This document shows positions 35,150 to 45,919 of a DNA stretch of 64,000 nucleotides, piece after piece. This DNA comes from Exiguobacterium acetylicum DSM 20416. Lineage in GTDB: Bacteria > Bacillota > Bacilli > Exiguobacteriales > Exiguobacteriaceae. The stretch covers positions 548,501 through 612,500 of the forward strand of contig NZ_JNIR01000001.1 in the NCBI RefSeq assembly GCF_000702605.1. The letters are read 5' to 3'. Under the pieces are notes generated by a model. It had not been told where the DNA came from and did not search any database. It was given only the letters and a program-made list of their open reading frames with translations. Numbering within the stretch: position 1 is the first letter of the stretch; each line of letters opens with the position of its first letter. Position numbers and translations under genes: made by a program.

Positions 35150-36259
35150 GTGCTTTGGATCCTGATCGAAGCCAGTAGTTCGTTCATTCCAGCTTATGTA
35201 ATTGAACGCTTTTACTGGGAAGACCGCGGGATGAGCATTGCCGACGTCGTCATCGCAGAAGTCGTCTTTGCTTGGGTCATGTTGATCGGCGAGGTTCCGT
35301 TCGGTTTGTTATCCGACCGGTGGGGCAGAAAGCCGTTTATTCTGGCTGGTTTCGTATGTGAGTGGTTATCGTTTACGGTGTTGCTTGAAGCGCACTCATT
35401 ACCTGCCTTCCTTTTGGCGATGGTCCTTGCCGGCATCGGTGGTGCAGCACTCAGTGGATCGCTTGAAGCCCACGTCTATGAAACATTGCGAATGCATAGG
35501 ATAGAAGAGCAATTCGAGACGGTCTGGCGAAAGATCTCGATTGGTGGTTTGTTAACGTCTGGACTCGCGGCACTCGTCGGTAGTTACGCCGCACAATCGG
35601 TAGACTTGATTTGGCACTATCACGTGTCCTGGTGGGTTTTGCTCGGAACAGTACTCCTGACGTTTTTCTTAAAGGAAGCATCGCGAGAACAGGACATAAA
35701 GACGAGTTCGTTGAAGACATTGCTAAACGGGTTTTCGTTTCGACGCGTCTATGTCCGAATTCTTTGTCTTGTCTTGTTATACGCAGCAACGATTGATTTC
35801 GTCGATGAGTTTTGGCAACTCTATCTACGGGATCAAGCAATACCGATGGTCCATTTAGGGTTTGTCTTCGTGTTATTCCAAATCATGCAGGCAATTGGTG
35901 CGTCATTATCTCGGTTCCGATCGCCCGTCGGATGGGCGATGATCTATATCGTGTGTCTTACCGGATTGTCGGTTGCCTCTCCGCTCGTCAGTATCGGGTT
36001 ACTCGGTACGCTGTACTTGTGCTATGGCTGGGCTGAGCCTTATTTGACCACTATCATCCAAGATGTTGCGCCGCCAAATGGACGCGCAACGTTTACGTCG
36101 ATGATCTCGGTCATTGAACGTTTAGCTGTGCTTGGAACCGGTACGCTGTTCGTCTTCGTCGAACGTGTCTTCTCGCTTCAGATGACCTATGCCGCGCTCG
36201 GTCTCGTCTCACTTATGTTGCTTCTATTGTATGGTGTGACGCGAACGCGTCAGAACTGA
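35150..36259 (+). CDS. MFS transporter, N-terminus interrupted by an in-frame stop
   Basis: 369 residues from GTG 35150, about 12 helices, with motif A GLLSDRWGRKPFILAG after helix 2. The family is an MFS exporter of unknown substrate. The GTG has no ribosome site. In the same frame ATG 35108 follows GGAAGTGAGGAG, but TAA at 35132 closes it after eight codons (MRRSRWPC). Either the gene has a nonsense mutation near its start, or the short frame is a leader and GTG 35150 is used by reinitiation. Confidence 0.75.
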   Translation: MLWILIEASSSFIPAYVIERFYWEDRGMSIADVVIAEVVFAWVMLIGEVPFGLLSDRWGRKPFILAGFVCEWLSFTVLLEAHSLPAFLLAMVLAGIGGAALSGSLEAHVYETLRMHRIEEQFETVWRKISIGGLLTSGLAALVGSYAAQSVDLIWHYHVSWWVLLGTVLLTFFLKEASREQDIKTSSLKTLLNGFSFRRVYVRILCLVLLYAATIDFVDEFWQLYLRDQAIPMVHLGFVFVLFQIMQAIGASLSRFRSPVGWAMIYIVCLTGLSVASPLVSIGLLGTLYLCYGWAEPYLTTIIQDVAPPNGRATFTSMISVIERLAVLGTGTLFVFVERVFSLQMTYAALGLVSLMLLLLYGVTRTRQN

Positions 36260-36262
36260 ATC

Positions 36263-36299
36263 AAAAAAAGGACAAAGGTGCATTGACCTTTGTCCTTTT
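36263..36299. terminator. Bidirectional terminator
   Basis: AAAAAGGACAAAGGT / ACCTTTGTCCTTTT stem between two converging MFS genes. Confidence 0.9.
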
Positions 36300-36311
36300 G
36301 ACTGTCATTTA

Positions 36312-37484
36312 TTACGACACGTGTCGTTGTTCCTGAGAGGAACGTGCTAATACTTGGCGAGCCGGTTGCCACATCAATAAGGAGAGGACGCCTGCAAGCG
36401 CATAGACGAGCTCGATCGCAAACATATCGGCAAGCCATCCGAACAATAGACTACCGAGACAGAAGCAGAGTGCATAAACGGTTTGTTGTACGCTGTAGAC
36501 ATATGGTAACCGCTCGAGTGGTGTCGTCGTTTGCAACAACGTATTCAGCTCAATTGCCCGGACTTGACTCGCAAACCCTTGGAACAGACAAGCGATCACG
36601 GCAAGTGTGACGACTGGAGCGAAGGCAAACAAGAAGGTCGCCCCAATCGATAAACCGATACTGCGATAAAGCAACGAACGTGTTCTGCGTCGACGTAACA
36701 TCATGTAACTGCCGGCAATCATGCTCAGCAGATAGAAGGCGTTCAAGATACCCCACCAGCGTTCCGATAGCTGGAAATGTGTATCGATGTAGACGAGGAA
36801 CAGAGCAGAAATCCAAGCCGTACTGACGAACGCATCGATTCCGACGAGATACGTGTTGGCTTTCGCGAAAGGATGCGTTCGCGTGTAGCGAATACTCGAC
36901 CGGAAGGAGACGTCTTCCTCTTCCATCGAAGGGTCGGGTAGAGAGCGGACGCTTCGATAGAACAGATAGCTGATGAGACTGGCACCTAAAAACAGACCAG
37001 CCGAGACGGACAAGACGGAAAGAGGGGATAACAAGCTGACCAGGATGGCGCCGAGCGGCCACATGATGAGCTGAATCACTTGATTCGAACCTTGTACGAG
37101 ACTGTTAGCTTTTTGGACATCCTGACACAGTCGAGGGATGAAGGCACTTTCGATCGGACGAGCAAATCCGTCGAAGAAAGCGATACACCCAACGAGTACG
37201 AGGACGAGAGGCAGTGGTAGATCAAATCCCCAGATGACGCCTAAGAGGATCGTCTTGAGGAGTTGACTGCCGAACAACAAGGAGGCATGAGGAACACGTT
37301 GAGCGACTTGGGCGAATAAGAAGCCGCTTCCTGTCATGCCTGTTGTGACGAGAACGGGAAACAGGGCAGCGAGACTCGCTTGCCCTGTCGTTTGATAGAT
37401 CATGGCGATCAGGGAGACGATATAGAGCGCATCTCCCGCATTCGCAATCCATTGACTGGCCAATAAAAGCGTAAACCGGTTCAT
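36312..37484 (-). CDS. MFS transporter
   Basis: 390 residues, about 12 helices; starts MNRFTLLLASQWIANAGDALY, a form common to MFS_3-type exporters (macrolide/siderophore efflux-like). Substrate unknown. ATG 37484 follows TGGAGG. It has its own promoter overlapping the end of the OppC-like gene, so it is separate from that operon. Confidence 0.85.
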   Translation of the reverse strand: MNRFTLLLASQWIANAGDALYIVSLIAMIYQTTGQASLAALFPVLVTTGMTGSGFLFAQVAQRVPHASLLFGSQLLKTILLGVIWGFDLPLPLVLVLVGCIAFFDGFARPIESAFIPRLCQDVQKANSLVQGSNQVIQLIMWPLGAILVSLLSPLSVLSVSAGLFLGASLISYLFYRSVRSLPDPSMEEEDVSFRSSIRYTRTHPFAKANTYLVGIDAFVSTAWISALFLVYIDTHFQLSERWWGILNAFYLLSMIAGSYMMLRRRRTRSLLYRSIGLSIGATFLFAFAPVVTLAVIACLFQGFASQVRAIELNTLLQTTTPLERLPYVYSVQQTVYALCFCLGSLLFGWLADMFAIELVYALAGVLSLLMWQPARQVLARSSQEQRHVS

Positions 37485-37573
37485 TCTGAATGACCTCCAT
37501 ATCGTACGTATTTAGTTAGGAGTGAGAATTCAGAATGACTTACATCGGACGCCCTCATTTCATGTTTTTTTCT

Positions 37574-37602
37574 AGTGTAAGAGGAAAAAAATGGATTGTC
37601 AA
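37574..37602 (-). promoter_or_regulatory. Predicted promoter of the minus-strand MFS gene
   Basis: A perfect TTGACA, 17-base spacer and TACACT. The -35 overlaps the stop codon of the preceding permease gene. Confidence 0.65.
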
Positions 37603-38627
37603 TCAGAATCGTGACGGGAGTTCCGGGCAACGAGTGTAAAGGGATCGACCATCGACGTCGCAGCGGCTTCGTCTTGAGCACGAGAAGACGGCACCTGGAT
37701 TGGTTTTAATCGCTGGCGGAATTGGAAAGCCCGTTCGAGCCGACTCATGAATAGATTGCTGAAAAAGACAATCAATGCTAGTCCAATCAGTGGAACGAGG
37801 AACATATGATTGAGCCACGACGTCGCTGAAAACTGGTTGAAGTAATAACCGAACATCGAGGACCACTCAAAAATCGTTGGGGCAGTTCCGACATGTAAAT
37901 TAACCGTGCCAGCGAAAAAGATTTTGAAAAGTGATAAATGCACTAATAACATCAACGTTTGAATGAACTGTTGCATAAAGACGATTGTCAACGTCGGAAT
38001 AAGGTGTGGCCAAATATGGCGTCTGAAACGATGCCATGGACTGCCACCGAGCGTCTGAGCGACAATCATGAATTCTTGACTAAGCAACTGACGGGTCTCA
38101 GCAATCAGATAAAGCGATAAAGAGGGGAGACCAAGCAAAATCAAGACGATTAATTCGAACGATACACGGTCGAACAACGGTGGGATAGCAGTCGAATCAA
38201 AGAACGTAAGTGATGGAAGCAAAATGAGTAACGCGACAAGAGAGAGCGGTAAAACTAAAAATCCATCAAGAATAAGTTTTAAGTATCGATTGACGCGAGC
38301 GCTTCGGAAAGCTAGCGGAATTGCGATCACTAGCGAAAGAAACATTCGACCGAGCGCAACAATCATACAAATACCGGCTGTCCATTTAAATCCTTCAATC
38401 ATCAATTGAAAGAGGTCATTGCCAGAGCGGTCTGTACCGAGCCATTGATCACTTGACGGTTTTAGTGGTGACGTCGCAAGGAACGTGCCGTCTTCAGCAT
38501 ACCGGTTCGAAATTTGATCGACTTGACCATCACGGAAGATTGTATTTCCAAAACTAAGCAGCAGTAAACCAGCGAGTAAAACTAAACATAGCCAGAAGAT
38601 AGGATCTCGCATCAAAGTACGACGCAT
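37599..38627 (-). CDS. Oligopeptide-type ABC permease (OppC-like)
   Basis: 342 residues with about six helices, a large outer segment after helix 1 (HPLGTDRSGND-like QWLGTDRSGNDLF) and the EAA loop QTLGGSPWHRFRRHIWPHL. These are OppC/DppC marks. It pairs with the upstream OppB-like gene (stop and ATG overlap, TGATG). No substrate-binding protein or ATPase is nearby; instead it ends a MoxR-DUF58 operon. A C-terminal soluble tail of 50 residues is extra. Confidence 0.8.
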   Translation of the reverse strand: MRRTLMRDPIFWLCLVLLAGLLLLSFGNTIFRDGQVDQISNRYAEDGTFLATSPLKPSSDQWLGTDRSGNDLFQLMIEGFKWTAGICMIVALGRMFLSLVIAIPLAFRSARVNRYLKLILDGFLVLPLSLVALLILLPSLTFFDSTAIPPLFDRVSFELIVLILLGLPSLSLYLIAETRQLLSQEFMIVAQTLGGSPWHRFRRHIWPHLIPTLTIVFMQQFIQTLMLLVHLSLFKIFFAGTVNLHVGTAPTIFEWSSMFGYYFNQFSATSWLNHMFLVPLIGLALIVFFSNLFMSRLERAFQFRQRLKPIQVPSSRAQDEAAATSMVDPFTLVARNSRHDSD

Positions 38628-39487
38628 CAAATGCCCCCTTTCCAGGCGTTCGGAATTAGCCATTCTGCCAGTAAATCAATGATAAAGATCGGCAGATAGA
38701 TTAAGAACAAGATGACCATCAAAATCGGCATTTGTCCATTATAAAAGACGAACCGGAACATACCTTGGACTTCGAATGTGTATTCAATGATTACGAGACT
38801 CGATAAGACCGTAATGATATTCGCTCGGAAAAACAGATAAAACCGATAGATCATTGTCGGAATCAAGTGTTTCCAGAAAAGAGTGGCAGGACGAATCCCT
38901 TTAGCCCGTGCAAGTTCAAGGAAAGGAGCAGCTTCCTGTTCGAGTACTTGCGTCGTCAACCATTTGATGAAGAAGAATAGTGTTGTCAACGTTAGGGTAA
39001 GAATCGGTAAAAAACGAATGTACTCAGCATAGGATCCCGCAATTTCGATTTTGTCATACCCGGTCGTTTTAAACAGATAAAGGACAAGGAATTGTGAAAG
39101 AATGATCCAGAACAGATCCGGAACCATCTCAAGCGTCCGTGTCGTCTGTTTCAGCATCATGCGTGTTTTGCGGCCACTCCGATAAAACAAATAAGCATAA
39201 AAAATCGCACACACAGCGGAGACCAGCATAGCTGTCGTAAAGATGATTAACGTCTCTTTAATAAAGGGACTGATGGTAGGAAGCAATAAGAACTCCTTTT
39301 GAGCGGTTACGTTAAAATAGGTAATCTCATCAAGTTTCGTTAATTGAGCAAATTGTTGCTTCAGACCTTCCCAGTAGCTTGCTGGGTTGAATTTCATTTG
39401 CGCAACGAGCGCCGGAAGGGCGCTGATCGCAATCAAGACAAAAAAAGCCACGATGAGCTGAATTGATTTTCGGGCGATAAAAAACAT
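38627..39487 (-). CDS. Oligopeptide-type ABC permease (OppB-like)
   Basis: 286 residues, six helices, with the EAA-type loop LELARAKGIRPATLFWKHLIPT that docks an ATPase. It lacks the typical N-terminal GDP motif region and is diverged. AAAGGAG lies 11 bases before ATG 39487. It begins 28 bases after DUF58, so it is probably in the same transcript. It would form a heterodimer with the next gene product. Confidence 0.75.
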   Translation of the reverse strand: MFFIARKSIQLIVAFFVLIAISALPALVAQMKFNPASYWEGLKQQFAQLTKLDEITYFNVTAQKEFLLLPTISPFIKETLIIFTTAMLVSAVCAIFYAYLFYRSGRKTRMMLKQTTRTLEMVPDLFWIILSQFLVLYLFKTTGYDKIEIAGSYAEYIRFLPILTLTLTTLFFFIKWLTTQVLEQEAAPFLELARAKGIRPATLFWKHLIPTMIYRFYLFFRANIITVLSSLVIIEYTFEVQGMFRFVFYNGQMPILMVILFLIYLPIFIIDLLAEWLIPNAWKGGI

Positions 39488-39515
39488 GAAGGGAAAAACT
39501 CCTTTCTTTGGATCC

Positions 39516-40583
39516 TCAACCGATAGCGAGGATCCGGTCATTGCCAATTTGGATCAACTGACTGTTCATATGTTTCCGGCGCAGTACGTAGCGTTCGAAC
39601 TGTTGCGTTGCGATGAACGAATCACGCGTCGAGACCGTCGAGAGCGTCATCAGGACATGTTTTAATTGTGGTTGTCCTTCTTGTAATGAGAGATGCGTCA
39701 TTCGGTTCGCTCCGTCGAGTCGATTGAGGAATAGTTCGATCTTACAGCCTTCTTTGATTAATTCACTGATCAGGAATGCGGCTTGTTCAATGAACGTCTC
39801 AAATTGTTGATGGAGACCGTAACCGCTCGGGGCTGATAAATTCAAGGCAATCGTAAACGTATCCTGATTGCTCGTTTCGAACACTTTCGCCTGCAGGCGA
39901 CCGGTCTTCGCCGTCGCATACCAATCGATTTCTTTTGACGGTTCCGCCGTATAGGGTTTTGCACCAAGTTGAACGAGTTTGTTCTTGAGCGGTGAGTAGC
40001 GGTCTGGTCGATCACCGATCCGTAAACGTTGTAAAAGAAGCGGCGTCGCTTGCGCTGTCAAGGACGGTAAAACCGTAAATGAAGGATACGTATCGAACGT
40101 AAAGAGATAGACGCCCATCTTCCAAGGCAAGCGAATCGTCAAGATGATCTCATCGAACTCGGCCGGTCCACGGCGAACCGTCTGAATCGGAATCGTCACC
40201 GCGTCTTCAGAGTCAATCACTGCATGAAATGTTGCCGGGTGTAGTGGGTCCATCTCCGGGAAGATGACTCCGCCATCTGTGTGCAAACGAAGTGTCGCTT
40301 CGAGCCCAAGCTGATTCAAGGCTTCGACGCCGAAGACTTGTAAGTGGAGCGACGTCTGTTCTTGATTGAACATCAGGGATTCATAATGTTTCCATTCGAT
40401 TGCGACGTCCCGTTGGAGCTGCTTTTCTGTTCGCCCGACGACGAAATGAATCGTCGCCAAAGCTGCGAACAGGAAACCGAGGACGGAAAGACGCGGAATG
40501 AAGAGGAAGATGAACGTCATCGTGACGTACAGTGGAAAAAGTCGGCGTTCAAGCCAAAACGGGACGGAATGTTCAATCTGCAT
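39516..40583 (-). CDS. DUF58 domain protein
   Basis: 355 residues. Two hydrophobic helices at the start (LYVTMTFIFLFIPRLSVLGFLFAALATIHFVV) are followed by a beta-rich part and the DUF58 core DRYSPLKNKLVQL...EIDWYATAKTGRLQAKVFE. DUF58 proteins are nearly always beside MoxR ATPases, as here. The role is unknown; a von Willebrand-like fold and a role in assembly at the membrane have been proposed. ATG is 6 bases after the MoxR stop, whose GGGGTGA may serve as ribosome site. Confidence 0.88.
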   Translation of the reverse strand: MQIEHSVPFWLERRLFPLYVTMTFIFLFIPRLSVLGFLFAALATIHFVVGRTEKQLQRDVAIEWKHYESLMFNQEQTSLHLQVFGVEALNQLGLEATLRLHTDGGVIFPEMDPLHPATFHAVIDSEDAVTIPIQTVRRGPAEFDEIILTIRLPWKMGVYLFTFDTYPSFTVLPSLTAQATPLLLQRLRIGDRPDRYSPLKNKLVQLGAKPYTAEPSKEIDWYATAKTGRLQAKVFETSNQDTFTIALNLSAPSGYGLHQQFETFIEQAAFLISELIKEGCKIELFLNRLDGANRMTHLSLQEGQPQLKHVLMTLSTVSTRDSFIATQQFERYVLRRKHMNSQLIQIGNDRILAIG

Positions 40584-40589
40584 GATTCG

Positions 40590-41513
40590 TCACCCCATCT
40601 CGACCGGAACCGGCACGTCGTCCAGAATATGCGTCAAGACAGCCGCTTTCGTCGTCTTGATTCCACCTTCAAGTGTCAGTGTCAGGCGGTGGGACAGGAC
40701 ATGTTTTGCAAGATATTTGATATCTTCCGGGATGATGAAGTCGCGTTGATTCAAGAACGCGTAGCTTTGCGAGGCGCGAAGCAACGCAATCGCTCCACGC
40801 GGACTGACGCCGACTTCAATGAGTTCATGGTTTCGTGTCGCTTGGACGATATGGAGCAAGTAATCGAGCACGTCTTGCGATGCATGGACGCGGCGTGCCT
40901 CTTCCTGCCAGGAAATCAAGTCACCGCCTGACGCGATGCCGACAGCTGACCGACGGACGTTCGTCAGAATCTCAGACAATAACCGGCGTTCGTTCTCAAA
41001 ATCCGGATAACCGACTTCGATTGCGACCATGAATCGGTCGAGTTGGGCGTCCGGTAGTGGGAACGTTCCTGCCGATTCAATCGGGTTTTGTGTCGCAATG
41101 ACGAAGAATGGGGCCGGCATCTGATAGGTCGTTCCACCGATCGAGACCTGACGTTCTTCCATCGCTTCGAGCAGTGCCGATTGTGTCCGCGGAACAGCGC
41201 GGTTGATCTCATCAATCAAGACGACGTTCGCGAATAATGGACCGCGTTTATTCTCGAACTCCTGCGTCTTTAAGTTGAAGAAGTCTGAACCGATGACGTC
41301 TGACGGGAGAAGGTCCGCCGTGAACTGGATCCGCGAGAAGGCACTCTCAAAGCTCTGAGCGAGTGCCTTGGCAAGCATCGTTTTCCCTGTTCCCGGTACA
41401 TCTTCAAGGAGGATGTGTCCTTCAGCGATGAGTGCCGTCAGACAGAGATCGATGACGTCCGGTTTACCGAGATAGATCGAATTGAGTTGGTCTTTTAATT
41501 GTTGTAGTTTCAT
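40590..41513 (-). CDS. MoxR family AAA+ ATPase
   Basis: 307 residues. Walker A is GTGKTMLAKALA, Walker B VVLIDEINRA, sensor 1 ATQNPIE and the arginine finger region QLDRFM; the C-terminal lid follows. MoxR ATPases are chaperone-like and help mature cofactor-bearing or membrane complexes. ATG 41513, 8 bases after GGAGG, is the start. It sits between DUF4129 and DUF58 genes in a usual MoxR arrangement. Confidence 0.92.
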   Translation of the reverse strand: MKLQQLKDQLNSIYLGKPDVIDLCLTALIAEGHILLEDVPGTGKTMLAKALAQSFESAFSRIQFTADLLPSDVIGSDFFNLKTQEFENKRGPLFANVVLIDEINRAVPRTQSALLEAMEERQVSIGGTTYQMPAPFFVIATQNPIESAGTFPLPDAQLDRFMVAIEVGYPDFENERRLLSEILTNVRRSAVGIASGGDLISWQEEARRVHASQDVLDYLLHIVQATRNHELIEVGVSPRGAIALLRASQSYAFLNQRDFIIPEDIKYLAKHVLSHRLTLTLEGGIKTTKAAVLTHILDDVPVPVEMG

Positions 41514-41530
41514 AGGAAATCCCTCCAAGG

Positions 41531-42223
41531 TTAAATGGTTGAGTAGCGTGCTAATTGTTGTTCAAAGCGCAGAATCTCATCGTCCGTGACGATCGTTTCT
41601 GACACGTCACCGTAGCGGATATCCCGATATAACTGAAAGTCGACAGGGACCTCAATCCGACGTAACCAGTCTTCAAGCGTCTCGTTCGGACGACGTTGCT
41701 GACTGCGTGGTAAGTGTTGCTCAAAGCGGATGACGAGATTACGGACACGTGAAGATGAATATGATGCATACAGATAAGGCGATTTTCTTAAAGAAGCAGG
41801 ACGAAAGATCGATTGAGCTAGTGGAACGTCATCGGTCAACTCTCCTTTAGGACTGCTCCGTTTTTTCACGCGACGCGATTGAACGAGTTTCCAGACCATG
41901 AAACTAAACAAGCTGATTAAAATGACATATTGTAGATAAGAAAGAGGGGAGTCAGAGGCATCCGCTTTAAGGGATTTCCAAAGCTCCTTTGGACCAGGTA
42001 TTCGTGCGATTGGATTAAATGGCATCTTGTCTCTTGTTTTAACATGAGAGTGACCAGGATCAGTTTTACGATCAATGTCTCCATCTACGTATCGCCAGTC
42101 TGATGGATTTTTAACAGGACCCGGCATGATGTAATGCGTATAGACGTATGTTGTGACGGTTTGAAACAAGAACAGACCAATCAAAATGACACCAAGCGAC
42201 ATGATGAAGCGTTGCCGTAACAC
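41531..42223 (-). CDS. DUF4129-like membrane protein
   Basis: 230 residues. TM1 at the start, an outer segment of about 75 residues, a second helix (LQYVILISLFSFMVWKLV) and a cytoplasmic tail with VRNLVIRFEQHL...ETLEDWLRRI...LYRDIRYGDVSETIV, the DUF4129 pattern found beside MoxR/DUF58 genes. GTG 42223 follows AAGGAG by 8 bases. First gene of the operon. Confidence 0.75.
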   Translation of the reverse strand: MLRQRFIMSLGVILIGLFLFQTVTTYVYTHYIMPGPVKNPSDWRYVDGDIDRKTDPGHSHVKTRDKMPFNPIARIPGPKELWKSLKADASDSPLSYLQYVILISLFSFMVWKLVQSRRVKKRSSPKGELTDDVPLAQSIFRPASLRKSPYLYASYSSSRVRNLVIRFEQHLPRSQQRRPNETLEDWLRRIEVPVDFQLYRDIRYGDVSETIVTDDEILRFEQQLARYSTI

Positions 42224-42404
42224 AAGCGATTCTCCTTCCTGTATTTAAGGAAAAAATATCCATATGTACTTAGGAAGATTTTAGCATACACGCTTAACAA
42301 ATAAAAACAATTTTCTGAAAATAAAGACGATGTGAGACGATTCATTTTCAAGTGGTGAGGGTATGATGGAATCAGTGGTTCTTGAAAGAGAAAGGGTGTT
42401 TTGT

Positions 42405-43019
42405 ATGAAATTGATTATTTTTGGAGCGACGGGTCAAACGGGGCAAGAACTGGTCAAGCAAGCGATCGATCACGGGCATGAGGTCACAGCGTTCGTCCGC
42501 AGTCCGGAAAAACTGACACTACGTGATGAACGGTTACACGTCGTTAAGGGTGACGTGCTCGATCAAGAAGCGGTGACGGCTGCTGTTGCCGGGCAAGAGG
42601 CTGTCCTGACGGCTCTTGGCACAGAGAGTCTTGCATACAGTGGCTTTTTAGAACGGAGTCTCGTCCGGATCGTGACAGCGATGAAAAAACAGGGGGTAGA
42701 CCGAATTGGTTATGTCGCGTCTGCCGGTGTCGATGATGAATTACCGGGTGTGCAAGGGATGCTCGCTCAGCGGATTCTGAAAAATCCACTGAAGGACCAC
42801 CGTCAAGCGGTCGCGCTTTTGCAACAAGCAGATTTGAACTATACGGTAGCCCGACCACTCCGTTTACTGAACGGTCCGTTGACGGGGCTTTATCGTCAAG
42901 CAGATACAGGTGTTCCGGAAGATGCAAAACAAATCAATCGCGCAGATGTGGCGCATTTCCTCTTACAAGCGATTGAAACGGAAGATCATATCAAATCGAG
43001 TGTCGGTCTCGCTGAATGA
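42405..43019 (+). CDS. NAD(P)-binding protein, NmrA/SDR-a5 type
   Basis: 204 residues with a Rossmann start MKLIIFGATGQTGQELVKQA. Further marks are AFVRSPEKL, VKGDVLD and YVASAGVDD. This is an atypical SDR without the Tyr-x3-Lys pair, like B. subtilis YwnB/YhfK relatives; it may be a reductase or redox sensor. The start is ATG 42405 after AAAGGGTG; the longer frame overlaps the promoter. Confidence 0.85.
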   Translation: MKLIIFGATGQTGQELVKQAIDHGHEVTAFVRSPEKLTLRDERLHVVKGDVLDQEAVTAAVAGQEAVLTALGTESLAYSGFLERSLVRIVTAMKKQGVDRIGYVASAGVDDELPGVQGMLAQRILKNPLKDHRQAVALLQQADLNYTVARPLRLLNGPLTGLYRQADTGVPEDAKQINRADVAHFLLQAIETEDHIKSSVGLAE

Positions 43020-43023
43020 AGAA

Positions 43024-43058
43024 GAAAGGTCTCTCCCGTCATACGGAAGAGACCTTTT
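43024..43058. terminator. Bidirectional terminator
   Basis: AAAGGTCTCTcCCG / CGGaAGAGACCTTTTT between the converging NmrA-like and amylase genes. Confidence 0.88.
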
Positions 43059-43065
43059 TGAATGC

Positions 43066-44619
<1,554 letters not shown>

Positions 44620-44629
44620 TCATGATTTG

Positions 44630-44655
44630 TGAAAGCGCTTGCATTATTTATTATA
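44630..44655 (-). promoter_or_regulatory. Amylase -10 box and cre (CcpA) site
   Basis: TATAAT (44650-44655) is followed on the minus strand by TGCAAGCGCTTTCA (44630-44643), a near-ideal cre covering the transcript start. This placement blocks RNA polymerase when CcpA binds. Confidence 0.8.
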
Positions 44656-44944
44656 GGGAAGCTTTAGACAGGAGGAATATCGTCCCGGATTCTTATTTGT
44701 AAGTCTCTTTTGTTCGTGACTTTTGACCCTAGAATATTTCTTCTGAAGAACTATTTTGATGGGATTGACGTCATGAATGAAAAAAATCAGGACCATCTAA
44801 CCGTTGCCTTTCAATGAATATTCTGAACGACGACTCATCTTCAAAAAAGCAGGTCTATCGTCCATCTTCCACCAGGAATGGATTCGGTGTGAAAATGAGC
44901 GTGTAACATCCGCTTTCATACATACTATTTAAGGGGGAACACAC
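44656..44944. other. Divergent intergenic region between amylase and nuclease genes
   Basis: Nearly 290 bases without a convincing gene. A 14-codon frame at about 44774 lacks a ribosome site. The nuclease promoter must lie here; I cannot place it with confidence. Confidence 0.4.
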
Positions 44945-45769
44945 ATGAACTGGAAGTCAAAGGTCACAGGTGCGCTTGCTGCAACACTTGCGCTCGGGTC
45001 AATCGTCTTTACACCGGTCACAGCAAAAACAGTTGATCCAAAACAAGTTTCAGCTGGTCCGCAGATGGTTACGTCACAATCGACGATCGATGCGTACTAT
45101 TTACCAGCAGCGGGGAAGACAGGGGCAGCGTTGAAGGCATCGCTGCACGATATCATCGACAACCATACACAAGTGTCATACGACACGGTATGGACAGCAC
45201 TGAAAGAAACGGATCAAGATCCAAACAATGCGAATAACGTCATCGAGTTATACACGGGGAAATCGATTTCAAAGAGCAGTAACGGTGGGAATGTCGGTCA
45301 GTGGAATCGTGAACATGTCTGGGCCAAGTCACACGGTGACTTTGGTACGACGAACGGTCCTGGAACAGACTTGCATCACTTGCGTCCGGAAGATGTCGTC
45401 GTCAACAGCGCACGTGGGAATCTAGATTTCGATAATGGCGGTACGAAGTACAGTGGATGTGATTGCTACCGCGATAGCGATTCGTGGGAACCACCAAACC
45501 GTGTCAAAGGTGATATCGCGCGGATGATCTTCTACATGGCGGTTCGTTATGAAGGTGGCGGAGAAATCGATCTCGAAGCCTCAGAAAACGTCAATAATGG
45601 TTCGAACCCGTTACACGGCAAATTGTCGACGCTGAAAGCATGGAATAAGCTTGACCCAGTCGATAGCTTCGAGAAACGTCGCAACGATGTCATCTTCGAG
45701 AAGTGGCAAAAAAACCGGAATCCGTTCATCGATCATCCGGAATACGTAACATCAATTTGGGGAAATTGA
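44945..45769 (+). CDS. Secreted endonuclease I family nuclease (Bsn/YurI-like)
   Basis: 274 residues, signal peptide MNWKSKVTGALAATLALGS... cleaved near AKA. The Endonuclease_1 core reads QWNREHVWAKSHGDFG, with the catalytic His, then DLHHLRPED and NSARGNLDFD. Similar to B. subtilis extracellular ribonuclease Bsn (YurI). It degrades nucleic acid outside the cell for nutrient use. AAGGGGGAACACAC precedes the ATG. Confidence 0.92.
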   Translation: MNWKSKVTGALAATLALGSIVFTPVTAKTVDPKQVSAGPQMVTSQSTIDAYYLPAAGKTGAALKASLHDIIDNHTQVSYDTVWTALKETDQDPNNANNVIELYTGKSISKSSNGGNVGQWNREHVWAKSHGDFGTTNGPGTDLHHLRPEDVVVNSARGNLDFDNGGTKYSGCDCYRDSDSWEPPNRVKGDIARMIFYMAVRYEGGGEIDLEASENVNNGSNPLHGKLSTLKAWNKLDPVDSFEKRRNDVIFEKWQKNRNPFIDHPEYVTSIWGN

Positions 45770-45788
45770 TGACGAGTCAATCAATAGG

Positions 45789-45829
45789 AAAATGCGATGT
45801 TCTCAAGAGAAGAGAAGATCGCATTTTTT
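45789..45829 (+). terminator. Terminator of the nuclease gene
   Basis: AAAATGCGAT / ATCGCATTTTTT stem with a long loop. Confidence 0.75.
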
Positions 45830-45919
45830 ATGCTGTGAAGCACCACGGTCTTGAAACTTTTTGAAGAATCATGCGTAGTGCTTACCGTAAGCCATTTTTT
45901 AGTAGAAAGGTCGTACGGT

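Noticed and set aside
36550-37062. 170-codon minus-strand frame inside the MFS gene
   Set aside because: Same strand but another frame of a well-supported transporter; composition is not protein-like.
44774-44818. 14-codon ORF in the amylase-nuclease gap, possible leader peptide
   Set aside because: No ribosome site and no terminator or hairpin follows; not supportable.
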